Origin: Leyella stercorea DSM 18206
Lineage (GTDB): Bacteria > Bacteroidota > Bacteroidia > Bacteroidales > Bacteroidaceae
Reading direction: 5' to 3'
Length of the DNA: 41,196 nucleotides
NCBI RefSeq assembly: GCF_000235885.1
Contig: NZ_JH379469.1
Coordinates: forward strand, 38,774-79,969
In this document: piece after piece, positions 15,735 through 24,982 of the stretch
Position numbering within the stretch: the stretch's first letter is position 1
How the letters are laid out: each line of letters opens with the position of its first letter
The notes under the pieces: model-generated
Database searches by the model: none
Seen by the model: only the letters and a program-made list of their open reading frames with translations
What the model was told of the DNA's origin: nothing
Translations under genes and position numbers: made by a program

Positions 15735-17498
15735 TTATTCCTCAGTCAAATCTACCTTCAGCTGAAGTTCGTCGAGCTGCTTCTGATCAATAGCTGAAGG
15801 AGCGTCGAGCATTACATCGCGACCACTATTATTTTTCGGGAATGCGATGCAATCGCGGATTGAATCAAGACCTGCCATGATAGAAACGAAGCGGTCGAGA
15901 CCGAATGCGAGACCTGCATGAGGAGGTGCTCCGTACTTGAAGGCGTTGATGAGGAAGCCGAACTGTGCCATAGCACGCTCCTCTGTGAAACCGAGGATGC
16001 CGAACATCTTCTCCTGAAGCTTGCTGTCGTGGATACGGAGGCTACCACCGCCTACCTCGATACCGTTGCAAACAAAGTCGTATGCCTTGGCACGTACCTG
16101 CTCAGGATGCTCGTCGAGCAATGGGATATCGTCGGGGTTAGGCATTGTGAACGGATGGTGAGTAGCCATAAGGCGCTGCTCCTCATCGCTCCACTCGAAG
16201 AGAGGGAAGTCGACAATCCACAGGCACTCGAACTTGTTCTTGTCGCGCAGACCGAGACGGTCGCCCATCTCAAGACGCAAAGTGCAGAGCTGAACGCGTG
16301 TCTTGTTGGCGTTGTCGCCAGAGAGAATGAGAACGAGGTCGCCATCCTTAGCACCCATTGTTTCCTTAACCTTTGCGAGCACCTCAGGTGTGTAGAACTT
16401 GTCTACAGACGACTTCACTGTGCCGTCAGCGTTAAACTTGATGTAAACCAAGCCCTTTGCGCCTACCTGCGGACGCTTTACGAAATCGGTAATCTGATCG
16501 AGCTGCTTGCGTGTGTAGTCAGCGCAACCAGGTACGCAGATACCGCCAATATACTCAGCCTCATTGAATACAGAGAATGTGCCTGTGCCCTTCAGCACGT
16601 CCATGAGCTCTACGAACTCCATGCCGAAACGCAAGTCGGGCTTATCGCTACCGAAACGGCGCATAGCCTCGTGCCATGTCATCTGCTGCAGCTTAGCCGG
16701 CAACTCTACACCACGCACTTCCTTGAACAGATGGCGAGCCATATCCTCGAAGAGGTTGATAACATCATCCTGGTCAACGAAGGACATCTCGCAGTCGATT
16801 TGAGTGAACTCCGGCTGACGGTCAGCACGCAAGTCCTCGTCGCGGAAACATTTTGCAATCTGGAAGTAGCGGTCGAAGCCACTAATCATGAGCAGCTGCT
16901 TTAGCGTCTGCGGACTCTGCGGAAGTGCATAGAACTGTCCTGGGTTCATGCGCGAAGGCACAACAAAGTCGCGTGCGCCCTCAGGTGTGGAACCGATGAG
17001 GATAGGAGTCTCTACCTCGATGAAGTTCTGCGAGTCGAGGAAGTTGCGGATAAGGATTGTCATGCGGTGACGCAACTCAAGATTCTTGCGCACTGTCGGA
17101 CGGCGCAAGTCGAGGTAGCGATACTTCATACGGATATCGTCGCCACCATCAGTATTGTCCTCTATAGTGAACGGAGGTGTAGCACTCTCCGAGAGGATAT
17201 TCAGTTCCTTGGCGATAATCTCGATATCGCCAGTAGGCAGATTAGCATTCTTGCTCTCACGCTCGTTTACTACACCAGTCACCTGCACGCAGTATTCGCG
17301 TCCCAGCTTGCCTGCACGTGTGCAAAGGTCGCTGTCGTCAGAGTCGTTGAAGACAAGCTGTGTGATACCATAGCGGTCGCGAAGGTCGACGAATGTCATA
17401 CCACCCATCTTGCGAGCGCGCTGTACCCATCCGGCAAGTGTTACGGTCTTGCCGCAGTCAGAGAGACGAAGCTCTCCGCATGTATTCGATCTATACAT
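15735..17498 (-). CDS. aspS: aspartyl-tRNA synthetase
   Basis: AspRS attaches aspartate to tRNA-Asp. The 587-residue protein is the bacterial type. It has an OB-fold anticodon-binding domain (residues 1-110, [20 protein letters not shown]), class II motif 1 around FIEVETPIL, motif 2 [16 protein letters not shown] (218-233) and a GAD-type insertion (about 300-420). Motif 3 is GLAFGLDRF near the C-terminus, in the usual GAPPHAG context. Length is normal. No glutamine amidotransferase genes (gatCAB) lie in the window, so whether it is discriminating cannot be judged. It has its own promoter box at 17535-17543. Confidence 0.97.
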   Translation of the reverse strand: MYRSNTCGELRLSDCGKTVTLAGWVQRARKMGGMTFVDLRDRYGITQLVFNDSDDSDLCTRAGKLGREYCVQVTGVVNERESKNANLPTGDIEIIAKELNILSESATPPFTIEDNTDGGDDIRMKYRYLDLRRPTVRKNLELRHRMTILIRNFLDSQNFIEVETPILIGSTPEGARDFVVPSRMNPGQFYALPQSPQTLKQLLMISGFDRYFQIAKCFRDEDLRADRQPEFTQIDCEMSFVDQDDVINLFEDMARHLFKEVRGVELPAKLQQMTWHEAMRRFGSDKPDLRFGMEFVELMDVLKGTGTFSVFNEAEYIGGICVPGCADYTRKQLDQITDFVKRPQVGAKGLVYIKFNADGTVKSSVDKFYTPEVLAKVKETMGAKDGDLVLILSGDNANKTRVQLCTLRLEMGDRLGLRDKNKFECLWIVDFPLFEWSDEEQRLMATHHPFTMPNPDDIPLLDEHPEQVRAKAYDFVCNGIEVGGGSLRIHDSKLQEKMFGILGFTEERAMAQFGFLINAFKYGAPPHAGLAFGLDRFVSIMAGLDSIRDCIAFPKNNSGRDVMLDAPSAIDQKQLDELQLKVDLTEE

Positions 17499-17534
17499 TA
17501 TATTATATGTTTTAGTTTTTTCTTAAATATATAT

Positions 17535-17543
17535 GCAAAGTTA
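17535..17543 (-). promoter_or_regulatory. -7 promoter element of aspS
   Basis: Minus-strand TAACTTTGC matches TAnnTTTG, about 37 bp before the aspS ATG. Confidence 0.55.
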
Positions 17544-17567
17544 TATTGTTTGTATGAAATAGCCAAA

Positions 17568-20471
17568 TTACTTGGCAAGAAATGTCATAACAGCCTTCAT
17601 CACCTGCTGGCGTGAGCGCACATTATTGATACATTCTACGGGGAAGCCCATTACGAACGCCTTATGGTCGATGCCGTCGTAAGCCACAGCCGCATCGGTG
17701 CCGTCGGCGTAGCGCATAGCGCAGAACGCTGGTGCAAGCGGACTGACTACATCTACCGACTGCGCGGCATAATGGCGGTCGTTTGGACGGCGTATGATGT
17801 CGAAGCTGATACCGAGTCCGTTCACCAGATTTGTAGCTATATTGGTGTTCTGTCCGCCGAAGCCAACCTTGAACAAGTTGGACATAAAGCTACGCTCAGC
17901 ATCAAGCTGCATATCGCTCGCCACGTATGCGCCACTCACAAACACTCGTCCGTTGTCACGCACATAGGACTCCAAAGCCTTGCGAAGCAACGCTGAGAAG
18001 GTCTTATAGCGCACAAGCGAGTAGCCATCGTCCTTCTGCAGTCCGAACATGATATCGACCACACGATAGTTCTCAAGTTTTACAAAGCCGTTCTCCACCG
18101 CTTCGACTGATGACGACACTACATTGTATGCGCCAGACAAAGCTATGTCTGTCACATGACACACCGACTCGTTCTGCTGCTTACCCATGAAGAACTTGCC
18201 TGCGAGTTCGTCCTCACAATAGCCCAAAGCACCAGGACCTTCACTGCCCACACGCGTGCGGTCGAAATCAATCTGTCTGCCCACAAAGCCGGCATTAATG
18301 CCAAGCGACACGCCCATGTCTGCATCAAGATCGAAGCCTTGGCGTGTGCCGTCGTCAACCACTGCCGGACCGGCGAAGCGTGTAAAGCCATCCACTACAA
18401 GCACATCGCGTGCTCCTGTATGAGCACTTACACAGGCAGCAAGCGTTGTTGACGGGAAGCTCTCGCCACCACGATTTACAGCCGTAACACAGAACTGATA
18501 CACCACATTCGGCTTCGGAGTGAACGTGAACGATGTGCTTGACACACTACGTCCGTTGTCGAACCCGTTCTTGCCCTCGGCTATGTATATATTATATGTA
18601 GTAGGCACTGCGCTCGGCTCTAAACGATCGGTCACTGGCAGCCACGAGAGCTGCAGCTGGTTGTCTGCAGTACGCACTATGCGGAAGTTGCTCACTGGTA
18701 GTGGTTGCACAACGCAAGCAAGCGAATGATTACCATTGACGTAACGCAGAATGGTCTTATAAAGCGATCGTGCAAGGGTGAAGCGGAAGTTAGGGTCGAG
18801 TGCGCGGCGCATATCAGCGAAGTTCTGATGCGACAGAGTCTCAATGATAGCCGACGGCACTTCCGGCTTGCGAGTCTCACTATAGTTGCGATCCCACAGG
18901 TAGCGACGTGTCCACTTGCCATAGGTGGCAGTAAGGTCGCGCTGTACCCCTGTAAGAAGCATATCGGCAAAGTCGTGCGAGATCTGTCGCGACACACCAG
19001 CAGCAAGACGTCCGTCGTTGAAATTGGTGGTGCAGATAGCAAGCGAACCAATAATCGAGTCGTTCACATGCGTGGCTCCTGCGTCGCTATGCACGGCAAG
19101 ACTAAGCTCGAAAGGCACTTTCTTGCCTTCGTGTGTAGGCACATATACCGACCCTCCGGCAAGCCAGTTTACAATATTAGAGCGCGTATTGATATCATCA
19201 ATATAGTCGTCGGAGCCACCCTTACCTGCATATACCGAATAAGGAGCACCCGACCACTGGGCACTATAACGCGCACCTTCCAAACAACGAGGCATATCAC
19301 TTGTTGCTCCTCCTCGCTGTATGTTACCCATACCGCCGCCAAAGCGCACGGCATCGGTAGTAACTACGCCTTTCTCTGCCGACGAGTTGGTGACAATCAC
19401 CCGATTGGCAGCACTATTGCCTGCATCAAAGTCGAACGTTCCGAGGTACACCCACGTACCGCCACCCATCTGCTGATTGACGCGGAACAAGGTGCGTTCA
19501 CCTTTATGCACTACTATATATTGCGCATCGCTTACGCTCTTGGCTATGGTCTGATAGCTCACATAAACGGCATAGCGACCCGACTGCGGAATGGTAGGCT
19601 GATATGATGCCCACGACTCGTTGTTCTTCCGTGTAGTGCGCACCATGCGTGCTGTGCCTTGCTCAAACGGATTCTCGCCATCGCGATACATGCCACGATG
19701 GAAGGCAAAACCACGCTCCTCAGTTGTACGCCATTTCTCGCGACCATTATCCTCAACGTATCCTTTCTCAGCATCGTTGTCTACTATCACCTCATTGCGC
19801 TGCCAGTCGCGCTCACGCGGTGTGTACACCACAGCACCAGCCCGCTCGAGCATCGGAATGAGATAAGGCACAACGATAGTCTGTGTGAAAAGGTCTTCGT
19901 TAGTACAGAAAAGGTTCGGACGCTGCCACTTCCACCGACTCTTCTTCTGGTCGTAATAGATGCCGTGCGACTGCCACAGGGCGATATGACGGTCGAAGAG
20001 TCCGTGCGAAACGAAATGTGGTTGCGACTCGTTCATCACCCATGGTGCATCACAGTAATCGATACGCCCCCACCCTGCTGGTGCACTACCGTCGCGCAAC
20101 TTCGCTCCTGGCACAAGCATCTCTATCGGCATACCTGCCGTGTTGATGCATAGCCTATAGCGATTGTAAGGTTTTGGCAAAGCCTTAGCAAGACGTTTAT
20201 AATAATAGCCCACGCTTTTCTCCGTAAAGTTCTGCGTGGCAAAGCCTGTGCTTACATTCAGCGTAAGCACACGACGAGCGTCGTCTACGCTGTACGACTC
20301 CATATATGGCTGTACGGCGTAGACGACATTCTTGGCTCGTGTGGCGAGCACATAATTCTTAAGGCGAATATCCAGCCCCCCGTTTGACGATGTCTTATGC
20401 TCCCCTGCTGAAGCAGGAAGCGTCACAAGGGTTGCTGCAAATACCAAAATCGACAATAACCTGTTCTTCAT
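17568..20471 (-). CDS. large exported N-acetylmuramoyl-L-alanine amidase-like protein with golvesin-like and FN3 domains
   Basis: This 967-residue exported protein (signal peptide about 1-22, ending PASA) appears to be a zinc amidase of the Amidase_3 type. The first half of the catalytic domain is near 160-225, with candidate zinc ligands His169 (WQSHGIYYD) and Glu192 (CTNEDLF) and the family-like AGAVVYTPRERD. The second half is near 455-560, with His461 (LAVHSDAG) and candidate catalytic Glu544 (AIIETLSHQNF). Between the halves, at about 285-380, lies a golvesin C-terminal-like beta domain. An FN3-like domain follows at about 590-685, and a C-terminal alpha/beta domain ends with VMKAVMTFLAK. 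Similar proteins are often labelled xanthan lyase. It would cut peptide stems from peptidoglycan. It is last in an operon with the acyltransferase (5-bp gap). Confidence 0.75.
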   Translation of the reverse strand: MKNRLLSILVFAATLVTLPASAGEHKTSSNGGLDIRLKNYVLATRAKNVVYAVQPYMESYSVDDARRVLTLNVSTGFATQNFTEKSVGYYYKRLAKALPKPYNRYRLCINTAGMPIEMLVPGAKLRDGSAPAGWGRIDYCDAPWVMNESQPHFVSHGLFDRHIALWQSHGIYYDQKKSRWKWQRPNLFCTNEDLFTQTIVVPYLIPMLERAGAVVYTPRERDWQRNEVIVDNDAEKGYVEDNGREKWRTTEERGFAFHRGMYRDGENPFEQGTARMVRTTRKNNESWASYQPTIPQSGRYAVYVSYQTIAKSVSDAQYIVVHKGERTLFRVNQQMGGGTWVYLGTFDFDAGNSAANRVIVTNSSAEKGVVTTDAVRFGGGMGNIQRGGATSDMPRCLEGARYSAQWSGAPYSVYAGKGGSDDYIDDINTRSNIVNWLAGGSVYVPTHEGKKVPFELSLAVHSDAGATHVNDSIIGSLAICTTNFNDGRLAAGVSRQISHDFADMLLTGVQRDLTATYGKWTRRYLWDRNYSETRKPEVPSAIIETLSHQNFADMRRALDPNFRFTLARSLYKTILRYVNGNHSLACVVQPLPVSNFRIVRTADNQLQLSWLPVTDRLEPSAVPTTYNIYIAEGKNGFDNGRSVSSTSFTFTPKPNVVYQFCVTAVNRGGESFPSTTLAACVSAHTGARDVLVVDGFTRFAGPAVVDDGTRQGFDLDADMGVSLGINAGFVGRQIDFDRTRVGSEGPGALGYCEDELAGKFFMGKQQNESVCHVTDIALSGAYNVVSSSVEAVENGFVKLENYRVVDIMFGLQKDDGYSLVRYKTFSALLRKALESYVRDNGRVFVSGAYVASDMQLDAERSFMSNLFKVGFGGQNTNIATNLVNGLGISFDIIRRPNDRHYAAQSVDVVSPLAPAFCAMRYADGTDAAVAYDGIDHKAFVMGFPVECINNVRSRQQVMKAVMTFLAK

Positions 20472-20476
20472 ATAAA

Positions 20477-21037
20477 TTAAAGTTCACCGACGGTGAACAG
20501 TTCAGGGTTCTTACCCTTGAAGTCCTTAAAATAAGTCTTGATACGCTTCATATCCGCTTCCACATCTCCCGTCGGCACAATCATGTGCTTACACTCTATC
20601 AGTTTGCGCTCAAAGTCGAGACCATATAGTAATATTGGCAGTTCTGCCTTTAAAGCGATGAAATAGAATCCCTTCTTCCAGTTTGGGTTACGTGAGCGTG
20701 TACCCTCCGGAGTAACACAAAGCTTAAAGTTTGGCGCACGACGCGCAGCCTCAGCCATAGCGTCGGTCATGCTTGTATGTTTTGAACGATTGACGGGGAT
20801 GCCACCAAGATGGCGGAACCATACACCAAGTGGCCAAAAGAACCACTCCTTCTTCATAAGGAAGTTAGCCTTTATTCCCTCTGCACGCGAGTAGAGAAGT
20901 CCGATGATAAAGTCCCAGTTACTGGTGTGTGGAGCAAGACAGAGTATATACTTTTCGGGGTGGTCCACTTCTATATGAGCGGTCCACCCCATGCGTTTAT
21001 ACAACAATGTCTTGCAAATGCGTTGCAAAAAACTCAT
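20477..21037 (-). CDS. lysophospholipid acyltransferase family protein (PlsC-like)
   Basis: The 186-residue protein has the acyltransferase HX4D motif in APHTSNWDF (near residues 36-42), block II around PLGVWFRHLGGIPVNRSK, and the block III glycerol-phosphate-binding motif TPEGTRSR. It would transfer an acyl chain to a lysophospholipid or related lipid at the inner membrane. It is shorter than E. coli PlsC (245 residues) and lacks an obvious N-terminal membrane helix. It belongs to the compact Bacteroidota group often annotated simply as 1-acyl-sn-glycerol-3-phosphate acyltransferase. The tight spacing to the amidase gene suggests a shared transcript. Whether it is the main PlsC cannot be told. 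Confidence 0.85.
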   Translation of the reverse strand: MSFLQRICKTLLYKRMGWTAHIEVDHPEKYILCLAPHTSNWDFIIGLLYSRAEGIKANFLMKKEWFFWPLGVWFRHLGGIPVNRSKHTSMTDAMAEAARRAPNFKLCVTPEGTRSRNPNWKKGFYFIALKAELPILLYGLDFERKLIECKHMIVPTGDVEADMKRIKTYFKDFKGKNPELFTVGEL

Positions 21038-21073
21038 TGTGTATTATGTATGTTTATGTTTTGAAAATTCTGA

Positions 21074-21346
21074 TTAGCCGAGATTTACGACCTGGTCTAC
21101 AATCTCAGACACCTGCTTATTGAAGTTGTTCACAAGGTCTTTATAGAACAGTTTTGGCGAGAGTCCTGGCTCTTGATGCGACACACGTCGTACATAGTCA
21201 TTATGTATTACAAGGATAGAAGCGAGCAATGCGTTCACGTCCTCTTCTGTTGCTTTTGAACTGTACATGGAAGCAGCCACTGCCTCTGAAAAAAGTTCGC
21301 TACAAACATAATTGATATTGCGTTTCAGGTTTCGTTTGTTTGCCAT
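21074..21346 (-). CDS. conserved small cytoplasmic protein of unknown function
   Basis: The 90-residue protein is predicted mostly helical and has no signal or membrane segment. Visible stretches are a basic N-terminus (MANKRNLKRNINYVCSELF), a central EEDVNALLASILVIHNDYVRR helix and a C-terminal amphipathic helix (NNFNKQVSEIVDQVV). I recognise its type as a conserved Bacteroidota hypothetical without assigned function. It leads the three-gene cluster with the acyltransferase and amidase (36-bp gap) and has its own promoter box. Confidence 0.75.
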   Translation of the reverse strand: MANKRNLKRNINYVCSELFSEAVAASMYSSKATEEDVNALLASILVIHNDYVRRVSHQEPGLSPKLFYKDLVNNFNKQVSEIVDQVVNLG

Positions 21347-21388
21347 AACAAATAAAATGATTATTGATTAAAAGATTAAATTAACATG

Positions 21389-21397
21389 CCAAAGATA
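21389..21397 (-). promoter_or_regulatory. -7 promoter element of the small-protein/acyltransferase/amidase operon
   Basis: Minus-strand TATCTTTGG matches TAnnTTTG, with a TTGTTG about 19-22 bp upstream as a -33 candidate; leader about 40 nt. Confidence 0.6.
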
Positions 21398-21491
21398 AGA
21401 AAAATATTAATACGCAACAAGTTTTATTGCTAAAAATCTTCTAATTGTATGTTTTCTTTTCTTTTTTTTTCAGTATATCGCAGAAAAAGAG

Positions 21492-21500
21492 TATTTTTGC
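21492..21500 (+). promoter_or_regulatory. -7 promoter element of pfp
   Basis: TATTTTTGC matches TAnnTTTG; leader about 47 nt to the pfp ATG. The upstream region is a long pyrimidine run. Confidence 0.6.
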
Positions 21501-21553
21501 AGTGCAAAAAAAGTATCTATTTATACGTTACATATTTTAATATTTAAAATCAC

Positions 21554-23203
21554 ATGGAAATTAGTGCATTGCAGATTGCAAGAGCTGCTTATCAGCCCAA
21601 ATTGCCTAAGGCTCTCCAGGGTCCGGTTAAGGCCGTAGAGGGTGAGGCAACACAGTCAGTAGGTAACCAGGAAGAGATCAAGGCGTTGTTCCCTAACACA
21701 TACGGAATGCCGGTTATCACTTTCGAGGCTGGCGAGAAGACTGAGCTTCCTGCATTCAACGTAGGCGTTATTCTTTCTGGCGGTCAGGCTCCTGGCGGTC
21801 ACAACGTAATTTCAGGATTGTTTGACGGTGTTAAATCATTGAATCCAGAGAACAAGCTCTATGGCTTCATCCTCGGTCCTGGCGGTCTGGTTGACCACAA
21901 GTACATCGAGATTACATCAGAGCTCATGGATCAGTATCGCAACACTGGTGGTTTCGACATCATCGGTTCTGGTCGTACAAAGCTCGAGAAGGAAGAGCAG
22001 TTCGAGAAGGGTATTGAGATTCTTCGCGAGCTTGGCATCAAGGCTCTCGTTATCATCGGTGGTGACGACTCTAACACTAACGCTTGTGTGCTCGCTGAGT
22101 ACTACGCAGCAAAGAAGTACGGTGTCCAGGTTATCGGCTGCCCGAAGACTATCGACGGCGACTTGAAGAACGAGCAGATTGAGACTTCTTTCGGTTTCGA
22201 CACAGCTTGTAAGACATACTCTGAGCTTATCGGCAACATCCAGCGCGACTGCAACTCTGCACGTAAGTACTGGCACTTCATCAAGCTCATGGGCCGTTCA
22301 GCTTCTCACATCGCTCTTGAGTGCGCATTGCAGACACAGCCTAACATCTGCCTCGTATCAGAGGAGGTTGAGGCTAAGGAGATGTCGCTCGACGACGTTG
22401 TAACATACATCGCTCAGGCTGTTGCTGACCGCGCTGCTGACGGCAACAACTTCGGTACAGTGCTCATCCCTGAGGGTCTCATCGAGTTCATCCCGGCTAT
22501 CAAGAAGCTCATCGCTGAGCTCAACGAGGTGCTCACCGACCCTGCAACAGGCGAGTCACGCGAGTTCGCTAATGCTGAGGAGCAGATTGCATTCGTTAAG
22601 AGCTCTATCGCTAAGGAGAACCTCGCTGTTCTCGAGTCGCTCCCTGCTGACGTTGCACGCCAACTCTGCCTCGACCGCGACCCGCACGGCAACGTTCAGG
22701 TATCGCTCATCGAGACAGAGAAACTTCTCTCTCGCATGGTAGCAACCAAGCTCAACGCATGGAAGGCTGAGGGCAAGTTCTGCGGCAAGTTCTCTGCACA
22801 GCACCACTTCTTCGGCTACGAGGGACGTTGCGCAGCTCCGTCTAACTACGACGCTGACTACTGCTACTCACTCGGTTTCAACGCATCACGCCTCATCAGC
22901 AACGGCAAGACTGGCTACATGTCAATCATCCAGAACACAACAGCGCCTGCAGAGCAGTGGATCGCAGGTGGTGTGCCTATCACAATGATGATGAACATCG
23001 AGCGTCGCAACGGTGCTAACAAGCCTGTTATCCGCAAGGCTCTTGTTGAGCTCGATGGTGCTCCGTTCAAGTTCTTCGCTGCTCATCGCGAGGAGTGGGC
23101 TAAGAACACATGCTACGTATATCCTGGCCCAATCCAGTACTGGGGACCAACAGAGGTATGCGACCAGACAACCAAGACTCTGAAGCTTGAGCAGGCTAAG
23201 TAA
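21554..23203 (+). CDS. pfp: diphosphate--fructose-6-phosphate 1-phosphotransferase
   Basis: The enzyme phosphorylates fructose-6-phosphate reversibly with pyrophosphate, replacing ATP-PFK in glycolysis of many Bacteroidota. The 549-residue length is that of the long PPi-PFK clade. Signatures are [13 protein letters not shown] (76-88), IGGDDSNT with the second Asp that favours PPi over ATP (168-175), and [10 protein letters not shown] (197-206, catalytic Asp). Later come [16 protein letters not shown] and the C-terminal FFGYEGRC sugar-binding segment. Codon use is strongly biased (many CTC, GCT, ATC, AAG), as expected for a highly expressed central gene. It is monocistronic with a promoter and terminator. 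Confidence 0.96.
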   Translation: MEISALQIARAAYQPKLPKALQGPVKAVEGEATQSVGNQEEIKALFPNTYGMPVITFEAGEKTELPAFNVGVILSGGQAPGGHNVISGLFDGVKSLNPENKLYGFILGPGGLVDHKYIEITSELMDQYRNTGGFDIIGSGRTKLEKEEQFEKGIEILRELGIKALVIIGGDDSNTNACVLAEYYAAKKYGVQVIGCPKTIDGDLKNEQIETSFGFDTACKTYSELIGNIQRDCNSARKYWHFIKLMGRSASHIALECALQTQPNICLVSEEVEAKEMSLDDVVTYIAQAVADRAADGNNFGTVLIPEGLIEFIPAIKKLIAELNEVLTDPATGESREFANAEEQIAFVKSSIAKENLAVLESLPADVARQLCLDRDPHGNVQVSLIETEKLLSRMVATKLNAWKAEGKFCGKFSAQHHFFGYEGRCAAPSNYDADYCYSLGFNASRLISNGKTGYMSIIQNTTAPAEQWIAGGVPITMMMNIERRNGANKPVIRKALVELDGAPFKFFAAHREEWAKNTCYVYPGPIQYWGPTEVCDQTTKTLKLEQAK

Positions 23204-23241
23204 AAACTCTGCTTGTTCAAAACAAAAGACTTTATACAGCA

Positions 23242-23280
23242 AGAGCAGAGTGACAACCGTCATTCTGCTCTTCTTTTTTT
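23242..23280 (+). terminator. intrinsic terminator of pfp
   Basis: Arms AGAGCAGAGTGAC / GTCATTCTGCTCT (one G-T wobble), loop AACC, then TCTTTTTTT. Confidence 0.9.
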
Positions 23281-23324
23281 ATGTAAAAGCAGGACTTTAA
23301 GCGTCCTTATCTAAAGAGATTATC

Positions 23325-23412
23325 ATCGGACACCGAACGCAATCCGATCGGACACCGAACGCAATCCGATCAGACACCGAACGCAATCCGATCAGACTGC
23401 GGACGCAAACGG
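23325..23412 (+). repeat. 22-bp tandem repeat, four units
   Basis: Units at 23325-23346, 23347-23368, 23369-23390 (one change) and a degenerate fourth at 23391-23412. Each unit contains ATCGGACACCG followed by AACGCAATCCG, so it carries CGGA and TCCG half-sites. The array ends 17 bp before the lysozyme start codon. There are no spacers, so it is not a CRISPR array. Confidence 0.9.
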
Positions 23413-23428
23413 TGACAGAAACAACAAT

Positions 23429-24280
23429 ATGGAAGCAAACAAACGCACATACAAACCTCGCAAACGACGCTCAACAACTAAACAAAAGCGCTGCTCAAGC
23501 CTCTCCGCCCTACTCTCACGCCATCCGCGTGCCGTATGGTGGACAAGTTCGGCTGTGATGATATGCGTATATGTTTGGGCTTTCTACACCTACTTCGTCA
23601 GTCCTACCGGATTTCGCTGGCGTGCGCTCTTCGGCGACACCAACTATCCTGCCGGTTACGAGATACACGGCATAGACATCTCGCACTATCAAGGCAAGAT
23701 TGATTGGGACAAGTTGCGCGACAGCAATATCGAAGGCTATCCGCTGCGCTTCGTGATGATTAAGTCGACAGAAGGTTCGTCGCGCACCGACAACAGGTTT
23801 AAGGAGAACTTCCGCCAGGCTCGTGAGCACGGACTTATACGCGGAGCCTACCACTTCTGGAGCAATAAATCGTCGGCACGCGACCAGGCTTATTTCTTCC
23901 TAAAGCAAGTGCGACTGGAGGACGGCGACCTTCCGCCCGTGCTCGACGTGGAGCACAAACCGCAAGACCGTAACGTAGAGGATTTTCAGCGCGACATTCT
24001 TACATGGCTGCACATCGTAGAGGACAAATATCACGTGAAGCCTATCATATATACCTATTATAAATTTAAGGAGAGCTACCTTAATGCGCCCGTATTCGAC
24101 GACTATCCCTACTGGATAGCGCATTATTATGTAGACAAGGTGGAATACAAGGGCACGTGGCACTTCTGGCAACACACCGATGTAGGACAACTACCAGGCA
24201 TTAAGGGCTACGTCGACTTCAACATCTTCAACGGTTCATTCTATGCGCTGAAGAAACTCACAATCGGAAACCAGGATTAA
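23429..24280 (+). CDS. membrane-anchored GH25 family lysozyme
   Basis: GH25 enzymes cut the MurNAc-GlcNAc bond of peptidoglycan. The 283-residue protein has a very basic N-terminus (KPRKRRSTTKQKR) and one membrane segment (about 36-55). The GH25 barrel carries GIDISHYQGKIDW (Asp83), MIKSTEG (Glu115), RGAYHFW and the catalytic pair in VLDVEH (Asp173, Glu175), then YWIAHY and WQHTD. The anchor would hold the enzyme on the periplasmic face, which suggests wall remodelling rather than attack on other cells. A 22-bp tandem repeat directly precedes the gene, and no TAnnTTTG box is obvious. Confidence 0.93.
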   Translation: MEANKRTYKPRKRRSTTKQKRCSSLSALLSRHPRAVWWTSSAVMICVYVWAFYTYFVSPTGFRWRALFGDTNYPAGYEIHGIDISHYQGKIDWDKLRDSNIEGYPLRFVMIKSTEGSSRTDNRFKENFRQAREHGLIRGAYHFWSNKSSARDQAYFFLKQVRLEDGDLPPVLDVEHKPQDRNVEDFQRDILTWLHIVEDKYHVKPIIYTYYKFKESYLNAPVFDDYPYWIAHYYVDKVEYKGTWHFWQHTDVGQLPGIKGYVDFNIFNGSFYALKKLTIGNQD

Positions 24281-24307
24281 TTTGTAAAAAAGGAGCGTAC
24301 CACAAAA

Positions 24308-24355
24308 TGAAGTGAACCCCGAAAGTTAGACAAAAAACTTTCGGGGTTCACTTCA
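24308..24355. repeat. perfect 20-bp palindrome resembling an IS3-family end
   Basis: Arms TGAAGTGAACCCCGAAAGTT and its exact complement flank an 8-nt loop (AGACAAAA). The motif ACCCCGAAAGTTAGACAAAA resembles the left ends of IS150-group IS3 elements, but no transposase follows. No T tract follows, so it is a poor intrinsic terminator, although it could still end the lysozyme transcript. IS origin is inference. Confidence 0.5.
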
Positions 24356-24371
24356 GATATACCACACAACT

Positions 24372-24575
24372 TTACCAATAGCGGTACTGTTGTAAACTCG
24401 TGCTATATTTTTTAGCTATGCCCATCTTCACCATTTCTTCAAGAGAACTCGCCTTTCCATCCACTACCCAGGATTTGCCGACTCGCTGAATATTATGTTC
24501 CTTGTTGTCTATCCTGTATGATATTCCTTCTCTTGTTGTATAGGTGGTGTCACCAATAAAATTGAATATTCTCAT
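24372..24575 (-). CDS. small ORF of unknown function (67 residues)
   Basis: This short minus-strand frame (ATG at 24575, AAAG upstream) encodes a hydrophilic peptide with YTTREGISYRIDNKEHNIQR and SLEEMVKMGIAKK stretches, ending in YRYW. No family is recognised. It lies between the palindrome at 24308-24355 and decayed sequence, so it may be a remnant or a small accessory gene. The composition is protein-like. Confidence 0.4.
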   Translation of the reverse strand: MRIFNFIGDTTYTTREGISYRIDNKEHNIQRVGKSWVVDGKASSLEEMVKMGIAKKYSTSLQQYRYW

Positions 24576-24907
24576 CTGTTTCTTTCGGCTGCTGTTCTCG
24601 GAATGTCTATATTCATAACCCCGGAGAGGGCTCCAGCCTGGGTTGGATTCTTGATTGCTTCTGCCTTGGGGCTAATCTTATTTGGTATGCATTAAAGTTC
24701 GTCTGGAAGGGCGTAAAATGGTTATGGAGACGTATTCCTGGTAATGATGATTGAAAGGTTCGTGCGACAAATTATAAAGAGAAATGTTTCTTTTTAGCAG
24801 GTATCGTTGCTATTCTTTCTGAAATTGCCACGAAACTGCGCAACAAGAATAGCCGAATCGGCTATCTTGTAAAAGCCTGCAAGGTAAGATGAATGACTTA
24901 AAGCGAT
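24576..24907 (+). pseudogene. decayed coding sequence, frames broken
   Basis: No intact gene is present in this stretch. On the plus strand, 24603-24695 reads as a membrane-like peptide (SIFITPERAPAWVGFLIASA...). After its stop, another frame continues as KFVWKGVKWLWRRIPGNDD (ending near 24754). That same frame resumes after a stop up to about 24892 with a basic tail (ATKLRNKNSRIGYLVKACK). This looks like a small membrane protein, perhaps phage-holin-like or plasmid-borne, split by frameshifts and stops. The identity is not known. Confidence 0.3.
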
Positions 24908-24958
24908 AAAAATGGCTCAGGGGAGATTGTCCGTGGATAAGACAACCTCTCCTGAGCC
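24908..24958 (-). terminator. hairpin terminator of the exported-protein gene
   Basis: Arms GGCTCAGG / CCTGAGCC with further AGATTGTC / GACAACCT pairing; T-rich sequence follows on the minus strand. Confidence 0.65.
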
Positions 24959-24982
24959 GAAAATTCTTTCTATAATCAAGCC

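Noticed and set aside
15918..16904. 328-codon plus-strand frame opposite aspS
   Set aside because: Antisense to an intact aspartyl-tRNA synthetase; no signature of its own.
18705..19607. 300-codon plus-strand frame opposite the amidase gene
   Set aside because: Antisense shadow with Arg/His/Thr-rich composition and no promoter or terminator.
23325..23412. Possible CRISPR array
   Set aside because: The 22-bp units are directly adjacent without spacers, and no cas genes are present.
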